Assembly (NCBI GenBank): GCA_018268855.1
Contig: JAFDVR010000013.1
Location: 1 to 64,000 of the forward strand
Source: Acidobacteriota bacterium
GTDB taxonomy: Bacteria > Acidobacteriota > Terriglobia > Terriglobales > Acidobacteriaceae
Direction: 5' to 3'
DNA: 64,000 bases
Made by a program: the position numbers and the translations under genes
The notes under the pieces: generated by a model
The model's input: the letters and a program-made list of their open reading frames with translations, nothing else
The model's database searches: none
What the model was told of the DNA's origin: nothing
Shown here: positions 1-8,157 of the stretch, piece by piece
How positions within the stretch are numbered: position 1 is the first letter of the stretch
How the letters are laid out: each line of letters opens with the position of its first letter

Positions 1-476
1 AGTGCTCGCGCCAAAGACACCCTCTGCTGCTCCCCACCGCTCAACTCCCCCGACCGGTTGGTAAGCCGGTCACCAAGTTCCACTTCCGCCAGCCACTTCC
101 TTGCCTCCACAAGAGCAGAAGCACGCGAAACCCCGCGCGCCAGCAGCGGCATAGCAACGTTCTCTTCCGCGGTGAACTCCGGCAGAAGGTAATGGAACTG
201 CCAGACGTAGCCGACAGTGCGGTTGCGGAACTCCGACTGCTGCGCTCCCGTCAGCGTACCTAATGGAACTCCATCCACTACCACATCACCGGAGGTGGGT
301 GTGTCCAGCGCGGCCAGCATATGCAGCAGCGTGCTTTTGCCTGCGCCGCTTTCGCCCACGATGGCCACCATCTCACCGACAGCCACAGCAAAACTCAAAT
401 CGCGGAAGAGTTCCAGCGTGCGTCCGCCGGTGGTGTACACCTTGGTCAAGTTGCGGACGTCGATCAGCGCGCTCAC
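1..476 (-). CDS. lolD: LolD-type ABC transporter ATPase, 3' end cut by window edge
   Basis: Cytoplasmic ATPase of a LolCDE/MacB-type transporter; LolD proteins power release of lipoproteins from the inner membrane. The visible 158 residues start at a GTG (474-476), because the ATG at 482-484 runs at once into TGA. Walker A GESGAGKST lies at residues 41-49. The segment after it, WQFHYLLPEFTAEEN, is the Q-loop region typical of LolD, and the signature LSGGEQQR is just inside the edge. Walker B and the C-terminus lie outside. It is the last visible gene of a leftward unit, 26 bp after the pseudo-peptidase gene. No LolC/E permease is in the window, so the substrate is inferred from similarity only. 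Confidence 0.85.
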   Translation of the reverse strand, partial: MSALIDVRNLTKVYTTGGRTLELFRDLSFAVAVGEMVAIVGESGAGKSTLLHMLAALDTPTSGDVVVDGVPLGTLTGAQQSEFRNRTVGYVWQFHYLLPEFTAEENVAMPLLARGVSRASALVEARKWLAEVELGDRLTNRSGELSGGEQQRVSLARA

Positions 477-502
477 GTGTTCATCTTATCTGTCGTTGTG
501 AG

Positions 503-1759
503 TTATGGATGCTGCTGGCGCAGAGGCGAGTCCGGGCGCCAATCCGTGGCGAGCGTTTGGAAGAGGAATGCGGCGCGATAGGGGATGGAGCGTTGCATAA
601 AATCCGGCTTCTCTTTTTCCAGATGCCAGTCCGCAATCAGTGCTTGTGTAATGTCGTAGCCTGCATCGTGCAGCATAATAAGCGCAAGCCGCGAGGCCTG
701 GTCGCCCTGCGTCTTTTGGATTTTTGAGAGTGCGACATGATTGCCTGCCCAGGCCACCAAGCCGAGCCCGGGAACGAATAGGCCTGCGACCTCGGCTGCT
801 GTCTGCGTGCCCGCCATCGTGTAGTAGCCGGGCAGATAACGATACTCCTGTCGCTCCAGCGCTATGGCAATAGCATCCGCCATGACGTAGGCGATTTGGT
901 CGTCGTTGGGCAGCACCTTCACCGCGCGCTCTTCCACAAGGATGATGCCGCTTGGGAAAGAGATGGACTGGTACTTGATGCCGTGCACGAGCTGGAAGCG
1001 GAAGTTGATCTTGTGTGGATCGCCGTCGGTCAGGCTGCGCTGGTAGGCCGGAATGAGTTTGTTGCCGATGGCTTCGATGCGCGCTTGCAGTGCGGTGTCT
1101 TTGCTGGCGGGAATGCGTTTGTAATCTTTGCCGAGAAAGAACTTGCTGGCGCCGCTTTGCTTGTTCTCCTCATTGTTCTTTGCGGGATCGAACTCGCTTT
1201 TCTTGCGCAGGTTCTTTTCCGTCTTGGTGATTTCGGGCGCGGAGAAGGTGAGCGAGGTGGCCAGGATTGCCCCGTCGGCGCGACGCACCCCTTCGTACTT
1301 GACCCATTGGCGGGTGGCGGGTGAGTCCGCTGGGGTAAGGTCGTTCTCTCGCGTGATCTTTGTATTGCTGTCGATCACGATAGCGTGCCCATCGGCACGT
1401 AGGAGTGTGGGCGAGAGCACTGCATCGATAAACGAGAATCCATCGATATCGCGCCCGGTCTCAAGGTCGATAAGTTCGATTGTGTCAGCGGTAAGTGTAT
1501 GCGTCTTGTTATCAAGCTTTCCTGTCACGACGAGGCGCTGCCCATAAATCTGTTGGAGGCAGCCAGGGATGGATTTGCTTTCTGCGGTGTCCACAGGGGT
1601 AATAGTCTGCGTGGCTGGCGTGCAGACAATGTGTGTTGCGCCAAGGTCAAAGTCCTGCGGTGTGCCGGTGCGGGTAACGTAGCTGTCGATGCCATCGGCA
1701 GCGAACAAAGGCATGGCAAAGAGGAGGAAGGCCCAGCGCAGGGTGCTCGGAGTACGCAT
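503..1759 (-). CDS. Secreted M48-like protein with degenerate zinc site (pseudo-peptidase)
   Basis: A signal peptide (MRTPSTLRWAFLLFAMPLFA) is followed by an OB-like region resembling DUF5666 (about residues 30-175), a charged linker, and a C-terminal domain with the layout of M48 peptidases. Where M48 enzymes have HExxH this protein reads ADAIA (residues 294-298, bases 866-880). The downstream Glu ligand region reads QGDQASRLAL instead of an E-x-x-x-D pattern, so zinc binding and catalysis should be lost. The frame stays open to an ATG at 1811-1813 that overlaps the upstream gene by 14 bp; I prefer 1759 because it places the signal peptide at the N-terminus. No Shine-Dalgarno is evident for either start. 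It lies between a small membrane protein and the LolD-like ATPase on the same strand. The function is unknown. Confidence 0.7.
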   Translation of the reverse strand: MRTPSTLRWAFLLFAMPLFAADGIDSYVTRTGTPQDFDLGATHIVCTPATQTITPVDTAESKSIPGCLQQIYGQRLVVTGKLDNKTHTLTADTIELIDLETGRDIDGFSFIDAVLSPTLLRADGHAIVIDSNTKITRENDLTPADSPATRQWVKYEGVRRADGAILATSLTFSAPEITKTEKNLRKKSEFDPAKNNEENKQSGASKFFLGKDYKRIPASKDTALQARIEAIGNKLIPAYQRSLTDGDPHKINFRFQLVHGIKYQSISFPSGIILVEERAVKVLPNDDQIAYVMADAIAIALERQEYRYLPGYYTMAGTQTAAEVAGLFVPGLGLVAWAGNHVALSKIQKTQGDQASRLALIMLHDAGYDITQALIADWHLEKEKPDFMQRSIPYRAAFLFQTLATDWRPDSPLRQQHP

Positions 1760-1799
1760 GGAGGTGTACTGGCGGTGGAGTAGCAGTTTGGCGTACTTA

Positions 1800-2039
1800 T
1801 TATTTTTGCGCATTCATAAGCTCTAGTTGAGCATGGATTTTTTGCCGTTCTTCTAGCTCATCGTGTTTTAGCGCAATATTCGTAATGGCGTAAGTAGAGG
1901 CAAGGACGATTGTCGCTGGAATATACCACGCAATGTGGAGGAAAGCAGCTATCGTAAAAGCTATTGCACTACCAAGAGTGACCAAAGTTATTACAGACGC
2001 GCAGAGTTCATTTAAACGTTTACCAGTGAGCGGTTTCAT
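1800..2039 (-). CDS. Small two-TM membrane protein, unknown function
   Basis: This 79-residue protein has two hydrophobic stretches (about residues 14-34 and 37-53) followed by a charged, helical C-terminus rich in E, K and Q. That suggests two membrane segments with a cytoplasmic tail. Its stop codon overlaps the possible upstream ATG of the pseudo-M48 gene, so the two may be translationally coupled. It is the first gene of the leftward unit that ends with the LolD-like ATPase. I recognise no family. Confidence 0.55.
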   Translation of the reverse strand: MKPLTGKRLNELCASVITLVTLGSAIAFTIAAFLHIAWYIPATIVLASTYAITNIALKHDELEERQKIHAQLELMNAQK

Positions 2040-2131
2040 GGATTATCCCCGCACAAATAATACCGTTGAAGCTGTAAAAGAAGTTTTTATTTTTGAGCTA
2101 CAGGGGAGTAATTGGTGGCATCAGACTGGGT

Positions 2132-2431
2132 ATGAAAAAGGCTGTTACGAAGCGTCCGGCGAAGAAGGCAGTGAAACGTTCTGCGGTGAAAAAGAGGGCT
2201 GTGCCTGCGTATTCGCCTTTGTATTACGACTTGCATAGTTTGCTGCACACCGTCCGGCATATTGCTGCGGCGGAGGATGAGTTGTGTTCGCTGCTGGAGG
2301 AGGCGAAGGCCTCCGGTGAGATGGATAAGGCGACGGTTCGCGATCTGCGGCGCGTGCTGGAGCGGCTGCCAGTGCGGGAGTTTGTGAGTGAGGTGGAGAG
2401 TGTGCGCGGGATGCTGGGGCGTTCCCGGTAG
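2132..2431 (+). CDS. Small lysine-rich hypothetical protein
   Basis: About 99 residues from the ATG at 2132. The N-terminus is a repetitive basic tail (alternating K, R, A and V over about 25 residues), followed by a helical, acidic domain containing Leu-rich stretches. The basic tail resembles histone-H1-like or nucleic-acid-binding tails, but that is only a compositional comparison. The frame opens further up to a TTG at 2093; a good Shine-Dalgarno-like AGGGGAG (2101-2107) sits between the two starts, so the true start is uncertain. It is divergent from the membrane protein at 1800-2039. I recognise no family. Confidence 0.5.
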   Translation: MKKAVTKRPAKKAVKRSAVKKRAVPAYSPLYYDLHSLLHTVRHIAAAEDELCSLLEEAKASGEMDKATVRDLRRVLERLPVREFVSEVESVRGMLGRSR

Positions 2432-2767
2432 GCAACTCGAGTACTCGCAAATTTATGGTGTTGGAGTTTTTTTACTTAAGAAATCCACCATTTTTTAAAT
2501 TCTCACGAGTGTTCCTTGTTTTATCTTGCCGACGTCTATCCCATATAGGCTTCTCTTGAGTGACTTTAGTCGAAGACTGCTTTAACAGTTTCTTCTTGGA
2601 GAAGAGTCTTCTTGGTGTTATTTCACTGGTGGGTGTAATCACTTCTTCAGCGTTGGAAGAAAGATATGCAAAACCATTTTTGCTTTCTTTGCGTTGTAGC
2701 TGGTTGCGATTCCAATTCCTTGCTCTACCCATTGCTCGTTCCAATCCTAAATTAGCTTCTTGGAAGT
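2432..2767. other. AT-rich gap between a hypothetical gene and polA
   Basis: These 336 bases are clearly richer in A and T than the flanks (roughly 40% GC). They hold T-runs (around 2469-2477 and 2491-2496) and short inverted repeats, for example ATGGTG/CACCAT across 2455-2493. The only reading frames are a weak leftward one (listed separately) and an opposing rightward one. I see no RNA gene. It may be a terminator region or recently acquired sequence. Confidence 0.4.
2472..2744 (-). CDS. Doubtful small ORF behind polA
   Basis: A 90-residue frame starting with TTG, very rich in K, R, N and T, with no hydrophobic segment. It lies in the AT-rich gap directly downstream of polA on the same strand. 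The frame is open almost to the polA stop, with no good start or ribosome binding site. Codon use does not resemble the neighbours. It could be a remnant, a real strain-specific gene, or chance. Confidence 0.2.
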   Translation of the reverse strand: MERAMGRARNWNRNQLQRKESKNGFAYLSSNAEEVITPTSEITPRRLFSKKKLLKQSSTKVTQEKPIWDRRRQDKTRNTRENLKNGGFLK

Positions 2768-5650
2768 CTATTTAGCGTCCCTCCAATTGTAGCCACGCCC
2801 AACCTCAGCAACAATCGGAATGGAGAGTTCAACGACGCTCTCCATTTCTTTTTTAACCAGCGCGCTGACTGCTTCTGCTTCGCTTTCGGGGGCTTCGAAG
2901 AGGAGTTCGTCGTGGACCTGGAGGGTCATGACGGATTTGAGGTTTTGTTTGCGTAGCTCGGCGTCGATGCGGATCATGGCGACTTTGATCATGTCTGCGG
3001 CGGTGCCTTGCAGCGGTGTGTTTACGGCGGTGCGTTCGGCGAAGCCGCGCATGTTGGGATTGCGCGAGCCGATGTCTGGGATGGGACGCGAGCGGCCGAA
3101 GAGCGTGGTGACCTTTCCAGTGGCACGCGTGGTGTTGATGGTCTCCTCGATGAAGCGGTGGACGCCGGCGTAGCGCTCGAAGTAGGTCTCGATGTACTGC
3201 TTGGCTTCTGATTGCGGGATGCCGAGTTGCGCGGCGAGGCCGAAGGGCGAGATGCCGTAGACGATGCCGAAGTTGACGGCCTTGGCGCGGTTGCGCGTCT
3301 CCTTGGACATGGTGGCGGGATCGACGCCGAAGACTTCGCTGGCGGTGAGCGTGTGGATGTCGCGGTTGGTGCGGTAGGCGTCGAGCAGGAGCGGGTCTTG
3401 CGAGAAGTGTGCCATGAGGCGGAGCTCGATCTGCGAGTAGTCCGCGGAGAGGATGACGTGGCCGCCCGAACCCGTATCCGGTGAGGCGGTGAAGGCCGCG
3501 CGGATCTGCCGTCCGAGTTCGGTCTTGACCGGAATGTTCTGCAGGTTGGGTTCGGTGGAGGAGAGGCGTCCGGTGGCGGTGCCGACCTGGTTGAAGGTGG
3601 TGTGGATGCGCGCGTTGGCGTCGGCCAGTTGGGGCAGTTGTTCGGTGTAGTTGGAGCGCAGCTTGACCAGGCCGCGGTACTCGAGCACGAGCGATGGCAC
3701 TTCATGGTGCGCGGCGAGTTCTTCGAGCACATCAACCGCAGTGGAGATGACTTTGCCCTTGCCGTACTTGAGCGGCTTGGGCAGGTCCATCTTGTTGAAG
3801 AGGACATCGCCGAGCTGCTTGGGCGAGTTGATGTTGAAGCGGTGGCCGGAGAGGGTGTAGATGCGCTCGGCGAGGCTGTCCATGTCGATGGCGAGCTTGG
3901 AGGACATGTCGCGGAGGAGTTGCGTGTCGATGCGGACGCCTGCTTCTTCCATGCGCTGCAGCACGGGGACGAGTGGAAGATCGATCTCGGCGTAGGTCTT
4001 GGTGAGATCGCCCTCCTTGACTTGTTCCAGCAGGATGGATTGCAGGAAGTGGATTGCGGATGCGGAGGCGGGCAAGGCCGTGTCTGGCGGCGGTGCGTTT
4101 TTGACCTGCGACACGGGGATGGGCGCGGCGTTGTAGCGCGCGGCGACGTCGTGCAGTTTGTGGGAGCCGTGCGTCGGGTTCACAAGGTAGGAGTAGAGCA
4201 TCACGTCGTGCGCTATGTTGTTGAGTTCGATGTTGTGTTGCGCGGCTACTCGGAGTGCGGACTTTAAATCGTGCGTGGATTTGGGGATGTTGGTGTCGGC
4301 TAGGAGGGCTTTGATTTCGCTTGCTTCGCTCGCATTTAAATCGAGGAGGAGGGCGGTTTTGTCGTCTGCGGCTGCGCCGAGCATGAGTGGCTGCTCGGAA
4401 GAAAGCAGATTACTCTCTTCGTTCGGAATGACAATTCCTTTGCTCGTACTGGCGGTCTGCGGTGCGCCGAAGAGAGACATGTTCTGGGCTGGCGCTGGTT
4501 CTTTTTCCTCTTCAGATGTCTCGCTGGAGGCGGAGTCCTCGTCGGCGCACACTTCTGCGGCTAGCGCGTGCAGGTCTTCCGCAAAAAAGAAGGAGAGTGC
4601 ATTGTTTTGTTTTGCAGTCGCTACTAAAGCGGCGATGTCGTCTGCAGTGGGTTTGGTGATGAGCTTTGCGGTCTCTGCTGTGGGTGCTGGCGCGAGATTT
4701 TTGAGCAGCGTGGTGAACTCTAGTTCGGTGTAGAGTTCGCGCAGCACGGGCAGGTTCGGGTCGGCGCCTGCGGCCATGTCTTCGAGCGAGTATTCCACCG
4801 GCAGATTGCAGTGGATGGTGACGAGTTCTTTCGAGAGCATGATGTTGTCGCGGTTGTTCGCGAGCGATTCGCGATAGGTTTTGCGCTTGATGCTGTCGGG
4901 CGTCTGCTGCGCGGTGTCGATGGCCGCTTCGACCGTGCCGAACTGCTGGATGAGTTCGACGGAACCCTTGTCGCCGATGCCGGGCGCGCCGGGCACGTTG
5001 TCGATTGCGTCGCCGCGTAACGCCATTACATCCACCACACGCTCGGGGCGCACGCCGAGGACTTCTTCCACCTTGTCGGGCGTGAGGATGAGGTTATCTT
5101 TCATGGGGTTGAGGATGGAGACGCGGTCGTTGACGAGCTGCATCATGTCCTTGTCGGACGAGACGATGTAGACGTGGTGGCCCTGCTCGGCGAGGCGGCA
5201 GGAGAGCGTGCCGATCACGTCGTCGGCTTCGAAGCCCTCGTGCGCGAGGATGGGGATGCGGAAGGCTTCGAGCGCGCGGCGGATGTAGGGCTGCTGCTGT
5301 TCGAGGTCGGGCGGCGTTTCGGTGCGGTTGGCCTTGTAGCCGAGGTAGTCCACCTCGTCGAACTGCTGCGTCTTGATGTTGAACTTGCGAACGGTCTTCA
5401 TCGTGGCCGCAGCTTCGTTGCGGTGGACGGGCGCTCCACCTTCATAGATAGCTGCGATGTAATGCGGCGCAAAGTCCGCGCGCAGCTTGTTGATCATGTT
5501 GATGAAGACGTAGGTCGCCGCAGTGGGAACGCCGGTGCGCGTGGACATGGGCCGCGAGCGCTGCATGGCGTGGTACGCGCGGAAGACGAAGCCCATGGTG
5601 TCGAGCAGGTAGACGGGCGGCTTTTGATCGGTGTTCGTTGGGGCGGCCAT
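2768..5650 (-). CDS. polA: DNA polymerase I
   Basis: 960 residues; fills gaps and removes RNA primers during replication and repair. Residues 1 to about 310 are the 5'-3' exonuclease domain (YLLDTMGFVFRAYHAM, FEADDVIGTL, SSDKDMMQL). The C-terminal polymerase domain has motif A (SADYSQIELR, about 737), motif B (RNRAKAVNFGIVYG, about 788) and motif C (QVHDELLFEAP, about 908). The middle 3'-5' exonuclease domain lacks the DxE of Exo I, the Exo II Asp and the YxxxD of Exo III, so proofreading is probably absent, as in several other Pol I proteins. An acidic, low-complexity linker (about residues 380-430) contains a dispersed repeat at 4405-4432. The gene starts 57 bp after queA on the same strand. 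Confidence 0.97.
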   Translation of the reverse strand: MAAPTNTDQKPPVYLLDTMGFVFRAYHAMQRSRPMSTRTGVPTAATYVFINMINKLRADFAPHYIAAIYEGGAPVHRNEAAATMKTVRKFNIKTQQFDEVDYLGYKANRTETPPDLEQQQPYIRRALEAFRIPILAHEGFEADDVIGTLSCRLAEQGHHVYIVSSDKDMMQLVNDRVSILNPMKDNLILTPDKVEEVLGVRPERVVDVMALRGDAIDNVPGAPGIGDKGSVELIQQFGTVEAAIDTAQQTPDSIKRKTYRESLANNRDNIMLSKELVTIHCNLPVEYSLEDMAAGADPNLPVLRELYTELEFTTLLKNLAPAPTAETAKLITKPTADDIAALVATAKQNNALSFFFAEDLHALAAEVCADEDSASSETSEEEKEPAPAQNMSLFGAPQTASTSKGIVIPNEESNLLSSEQPLMLGAAADDKTALLLDLNASEASEIKALLADTNIPKSTHDLKSALRVAAQHNIELNNIAHDVMLYSYLVNPTHGSHKLHDVAARYNAAPIPVSQVKNAPPPDTALPASASAIHFLQSILLEQVKEGDLTKTYAEIDLPLVPVLQRMEEAGVRIDTQLLRDMSSKLAIDMDSLAERIYTLSGHRFNINSPKQLGDVLFNKMDLPKPLKYGKGKVISTAVDVLEELAAHHEVPSLVLEYRGLVKLRSNYTEQLPQLADANARIHTTFNQVGTATGRLSSTEPNLQNIPVKTELGRQIRAAFTASPDTGSGGHVILSADYSQIELRLMAHFSQDPLLLDAYRTNRDIHTLTASEVFGVDPATMSKETRNRAKAVNFGIVYGISPFGLAAQLGIPQSEAKQYIETYFERYAGVHRFIEETINTTRATGKVTTLFGRSRPIPDIGSRNPNMRGFAERTAVNTPLQGTAADMIKVAMIRIDAELRKQNLKSVMTLQVHDELLFEAPESEAEAVSALVKKEMESVVELSIPIVAEVGRGYNWRDAK
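4405..4432 (-). repeat. Dispersed palindromic-type repeat inside the polA frame
   Basis: On the minus strand this reads GTCATTCCGAACGAAG followed by AGAGTAATCTGC. It resembles the GTCATCCTGAGC...GGATCTCC element at 13308-13343. It is translated in frame as IPNEESNLL within the acidic linker of Pol I, where it does no visible harm. The relationship is judged by eye. Confidence 0.55.
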
Positions 5651-5671
5651 CTGTTAAGGATAGCTCCCGAG

Positions 5672-5700
5672 GTTGTTAGTTGTTGGTCTTAGTTGTTAGT
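5672..5700 (-). repeat. Heptamer-like tandem repeat after queA stop
   Basis: Imperfect copies of a 7-mer (GTTGTTA/GTTGTTG/TCTTA) lie between the queA stop and the polA start. The reverse complement matches the repeat at 13411-13440, so both belong to one dispersed low-complexity family. Confidence 0.6.
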
Positions 5701-5707
5701 AAGGCGT

Positions 5708-6805
5708 TTAACTGACGAACATGCAGTCGCCGTAGGAGAAGAAGCGATAGCGTTCGTTGACGGCATGGTTGTAGGCGCGGAGTACGCTTTCTCTTCCGGT
5801 GAAGGCGCTTACGAGCATCAGCAGCGTGGACTGCGGCAGGTGGAAGTTGGTGAGCAGCGCGTCCACAATGCGGAACTGGAAGCCGGGCGAGATGAAGATG
5901 CTCGTCGTGCCGGAGTGCGGTTGCAGTTCGCCGTTGGCTTGTTGCGCGCAATGTTCCAGCGTGCGGACGGTGGTGGTGCCGGCAGCAATGACGCGCCGGT
6001 TTTCTGCCTTGGCGCGGTTGATGGCTGCGGCTGTGCCGGCGGGCAGCGTGTAGGGCTCTTCGTGCAGATGGATGTCTTTCAACTCGTCCACGCGAACAGG
6101 CTGGAAGGTGCCGAGGCCAACGTGCAGCGTGACGTATTGGACTTGGACGCCGCGCGCTTTGATCTGTTCGAGGATCTGCGGCGTGAAGTGCAGGCCCGCT
6201 GTGGGCGCGGCGGCAGAACCTTTCTGCTGCTCACTGGAGAATACAGTCTGGTAGCGGGTGCGGTCTTCGAGCGTGTCTTCGCGATGCATGTAGGGCGGCA
6301 GCGGCATGTGGCCGATGCGTTCGATGATGCTGAAGAAGTCTTCTGTGGACGAGAACTGCAGGATGCGTTCACCGAAGTCGCCTGCCTCAAGAACGCTCGC
6401 GGTGAGTTCGTCGTTGTCGCCGAAGAGAAGCGTTTCCCCTGCGGGAACTTTCTTGCCCGGTTTTACCAGCGCGCGCCATTTGTTCTCGCCCAGCGGCTGC
6501 GTGAGCAGGACTTCGATCTGACCGGTTGGCACAGGTGAATTGTGTTGCGTGTGCAGTCCGGCACGACGAGCGAAGAGACGCGCAGGGATGACACGGCTGT
6601 TGTTCAGAACGAGAACATCGCCCTCGCGAAGAAGCGAAGGGAGATCGCGAAAACGCTTGTCTTCGTAGGCTCCGATCGCGCGACTGACGGTGAGCATGCG
6701 CGCGGCATCGCGCTCCGCGGGTGGGTGCTGGGCGATGAGTTCAGGTGGCAGATCGAAGTGAAAGTCGGAGACGCGCACACTTCTATTGTTCAACATATTA
6801 TTCAA
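5708..6805 (-). CDS. queA: tRNA preQ1(34) S-adenosylmethionine ribosyltransferase-isomerase QueA
   Basis: 365 residues, the usual length. The enzyme moves the ribosyl part of SAM onto preQ1 at the wobble position of tRNA, giving epoxyqueuosine. Family hallmarks are visible: [15 protein letters not shown] at the N-terminus, [34 protein letters not shown] and [17 protein letters not shown]. The start at 6805 overlaps the upstream DUF2238 gene by 8 bp; a second ATG three codons in (MLNN) would do as well. Overlap and common strand suggest an operon with its neighbours and perhaps polA. Confidence 0.96.
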   Translation of the reverse strand: MNNMLNNRSVRVSDFHFDLPPELIAQHPPAERDAARMLTVSRAIGAYEDKRFRDLPSLLREGDVLVLNNSRVIPARLFARRAGLHTQHNSPVPTGQIEVLLTQPLGENKWRALVKPGKKVPAGETLLFGDNDELTASVLEAGDFGERILQFSSTEDFFSIIERIGHMPLPPYMHREDTLEDRTRYQTVFSSEQQKGSAAAPTAGLHFTPQILEQIKARGVQVQYVTLHVGLGTFQPVRVDELKDIHLHEEPYTLPAGTAAAINRAKAENRRVIAAGTTTVRTLEHCAQQANGELQPHSGTTSIFISPGFQFRIVDALLTNFHLPQSTLLMLVSAFTGRESVLRAYNHAVNERYRFFSYGDCMFVS

Positions 6806-7439
6806 CGGCAGGATGTCTGACTTTCAGCCGCGCAAGTTGACGATCATGCCAGTGGCTTAACAGGAGCTGCGAAAAGAGAGCGCCGATCAGAGCGCAGAAC
6901 ATATCGTTCTGCGTGTCGAAGGGATCTCCTTGTGTGCCGAGAAAGGCGTCCGCGCCGCTGCCTTCGAGAACAGCGACGAACCACTCTAGCAACTCATAGC
7001 AGGCGCTGATGGCGAGGCAGACGCTGAGGACGAGGAAGATGCGCCACCACCTCGTGGAGACTACGTTACGGCGGATGAATATCTCGCGCGCAATGATCGC
7101 GGGAACAAAGCCCTGCGCTAGGTGACCGACCTTGTCGTAGTCGTTACGTTCAAGATGGAAATGGTCGCGCACCCAGTTGAAGAGCGGCACCTGCGCGTAG
7201 GTGTAGTGACCACCCACCAGAAGGATGCACATATGGATGGCGATGAGCGTGTAGGCGAGTGGTGTGAGCGGGAAGCGTTTGCGCGTGGCAACGAGCACAG
7301 GCGCGGCGAGGAACACCGGAAACGATTCGAGCCACCAGGTCCCGCGGTCGAATGCGCCTATCCACGACCAAATGATGACGGCGATGACGATGGCGCAGAG
7401 TGCGATGAGAAGAGTGCGATTGCTGGAAGGATTTTTCAT
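6798..7439 (-). CDS. DUF2238 (YjdF-type) inner-membrane protein
   Basis: 213 residues with about six hydrophobic segments. The DUF2238 pattern is recognisable: [38 protein letters not shown] and [15 protein letters not shown]. The family's function is not established; the conserved acidic and His residues face the membrane. It overlaps queA by 8 bp downstream and lies 10 bp behind the acyltransferase gene upstream, so it is probably co-transcribed with them. Confidence 0.85.
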   Translation of the reverse strand: MKNPSSNRTLLIALCAIVIAVIIWSWIGAFDRGTWWLESFPVFLAAPVLVATRKRFPLTPLAYTLIAIHMCILLVGGHYTYAQVPLFNWVRDHFHLERNDYDKVGHLAQGFVPAIIAREIFIRRNVVSTRWWRIFLVLSVCLAISACYELLEWFVAVLEGSGADAFLGTQGDPFDTQNDMFCALIGALFSQLLLSHWHDRQLARLKVRHPAVE

Positions 7440-7449
7440 AAGTGAGTAA

Positions 7450-8103
7450 TCAGCGTGCGTCTTCGTCTTCGGCCATGCGGATGGCGGTTTCCATCATGTG
7501 TTGTACGCGGCTGTGGGCGGTATCGAGGTCTTCGTCTGCGGTCACTTTGACGTGTTGCGGCCAGGAGACGGTGATGCGGCTGAACGGTTTGGGAATAAGG
7601 AATTTGTCCCAGCTTTTGAGCTGCCATGCGCGCTGCGGAGCGAGGTGAAAGGCGCCTGCGTCTTGCGTGGTGCGTTGGGCGAGGCGGGTGAGGCCGGGTT
7701 TGGCAATGTAGACGGGACCGCGCGGGCCGTCAGCCGTGAAGGCGGCAACGCAGCCCTGGCGGACGAGGCGTTCCATGGCGATAAGGGCCTGCGCGCCTCG
7801 CCGAGAGGAAGAGCCGCGAACAACGAGAAAGCCGAGGCGTTCGACCGTCCGCGCGATAAGTTCGCCGTCGAAGCTTTGCGAAATCACGATGACGAATCCC
7901 TGATTGCGGAAGCGGTAGGCCGCCATCAAAAGAGAGCGGTGCCAGAAACCAAAGACTCCGGGTCCAGGAAGGGTGTCGCCAGGTACGGTGCAGGGCGCGC
8001 AGACGTCCTCAAAGCGCAGGGTGCAGCCAAGCAGGCGGATAAGCGCACTGGCAAGACGAGGTATGATGGCCAGCAAAATATTCTGCTTGCGAGTGAAGTG
8101 CAT
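7450..8103 (-). CDS. DUF374 lysophospholipid acyltransferase-family protein
   Basis: 217 residues from the ATG at 8101-8103; an in-frame ATG at 8175 would overlap the divergent kinase gene and adds a tail without family character. The protein shows the DUF374 pattern: FWHRSLLMAAY (the HxxxxD/E-type box is replaced by HRSLLM), SQSFDGELIARTVERLGF, RGSSSRRGAQAL and FTADGPRGPVY. Family members are thought to acylate lipids, possibly lipid A or phospholipids; the substrate cannot be told here. A hydrophobic N-terminus suggests membrane association. First gene of the leftward run toward polA. Confidence 0.8.
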   Translation of the reverse strand: MHFTRKQNILLAIIPRLASALIRLLGCTLRFEDVCAPCTVPGDTLPGPGVFGFWHRSLLMAAYRFRNQGFVIVISQSFDGELIARTVERLGFLVVRGSSSRRGAQALIAMERLVRQGCVAAFTADGPRGPVYIAKPGLTRLAQRTTQDAGAFHLAPQRAWQLKSWDKFLIPKPFSRITVSWPQHVKVTADEDLDTAHSRVQHMMETAIRMAEDEDAR

Positions 8104-8157
8104 CTGCGCGATTGTAAGCGTCCTACAGTGTAGTGCGTCTAGTACCCTGTTCAGCAC

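Noticed and set aside
2560..2775. 71-residue rightward frame in the AT-rich gap
   Set aside because: It runs into the polA end, has no ribosome site and no pattern.
3022..3807. Long antisense-frame reading frame within polA
   Set aside because: It is Ser/Pro/Arg-rich, a typical shadow of GC-biased codons; polA covers the region convincingly.
7498..8133. Rightward frame opposite the DUF374 gene
   Set aside because: No family features; it mirrors the codon bias of the real leftward gene.
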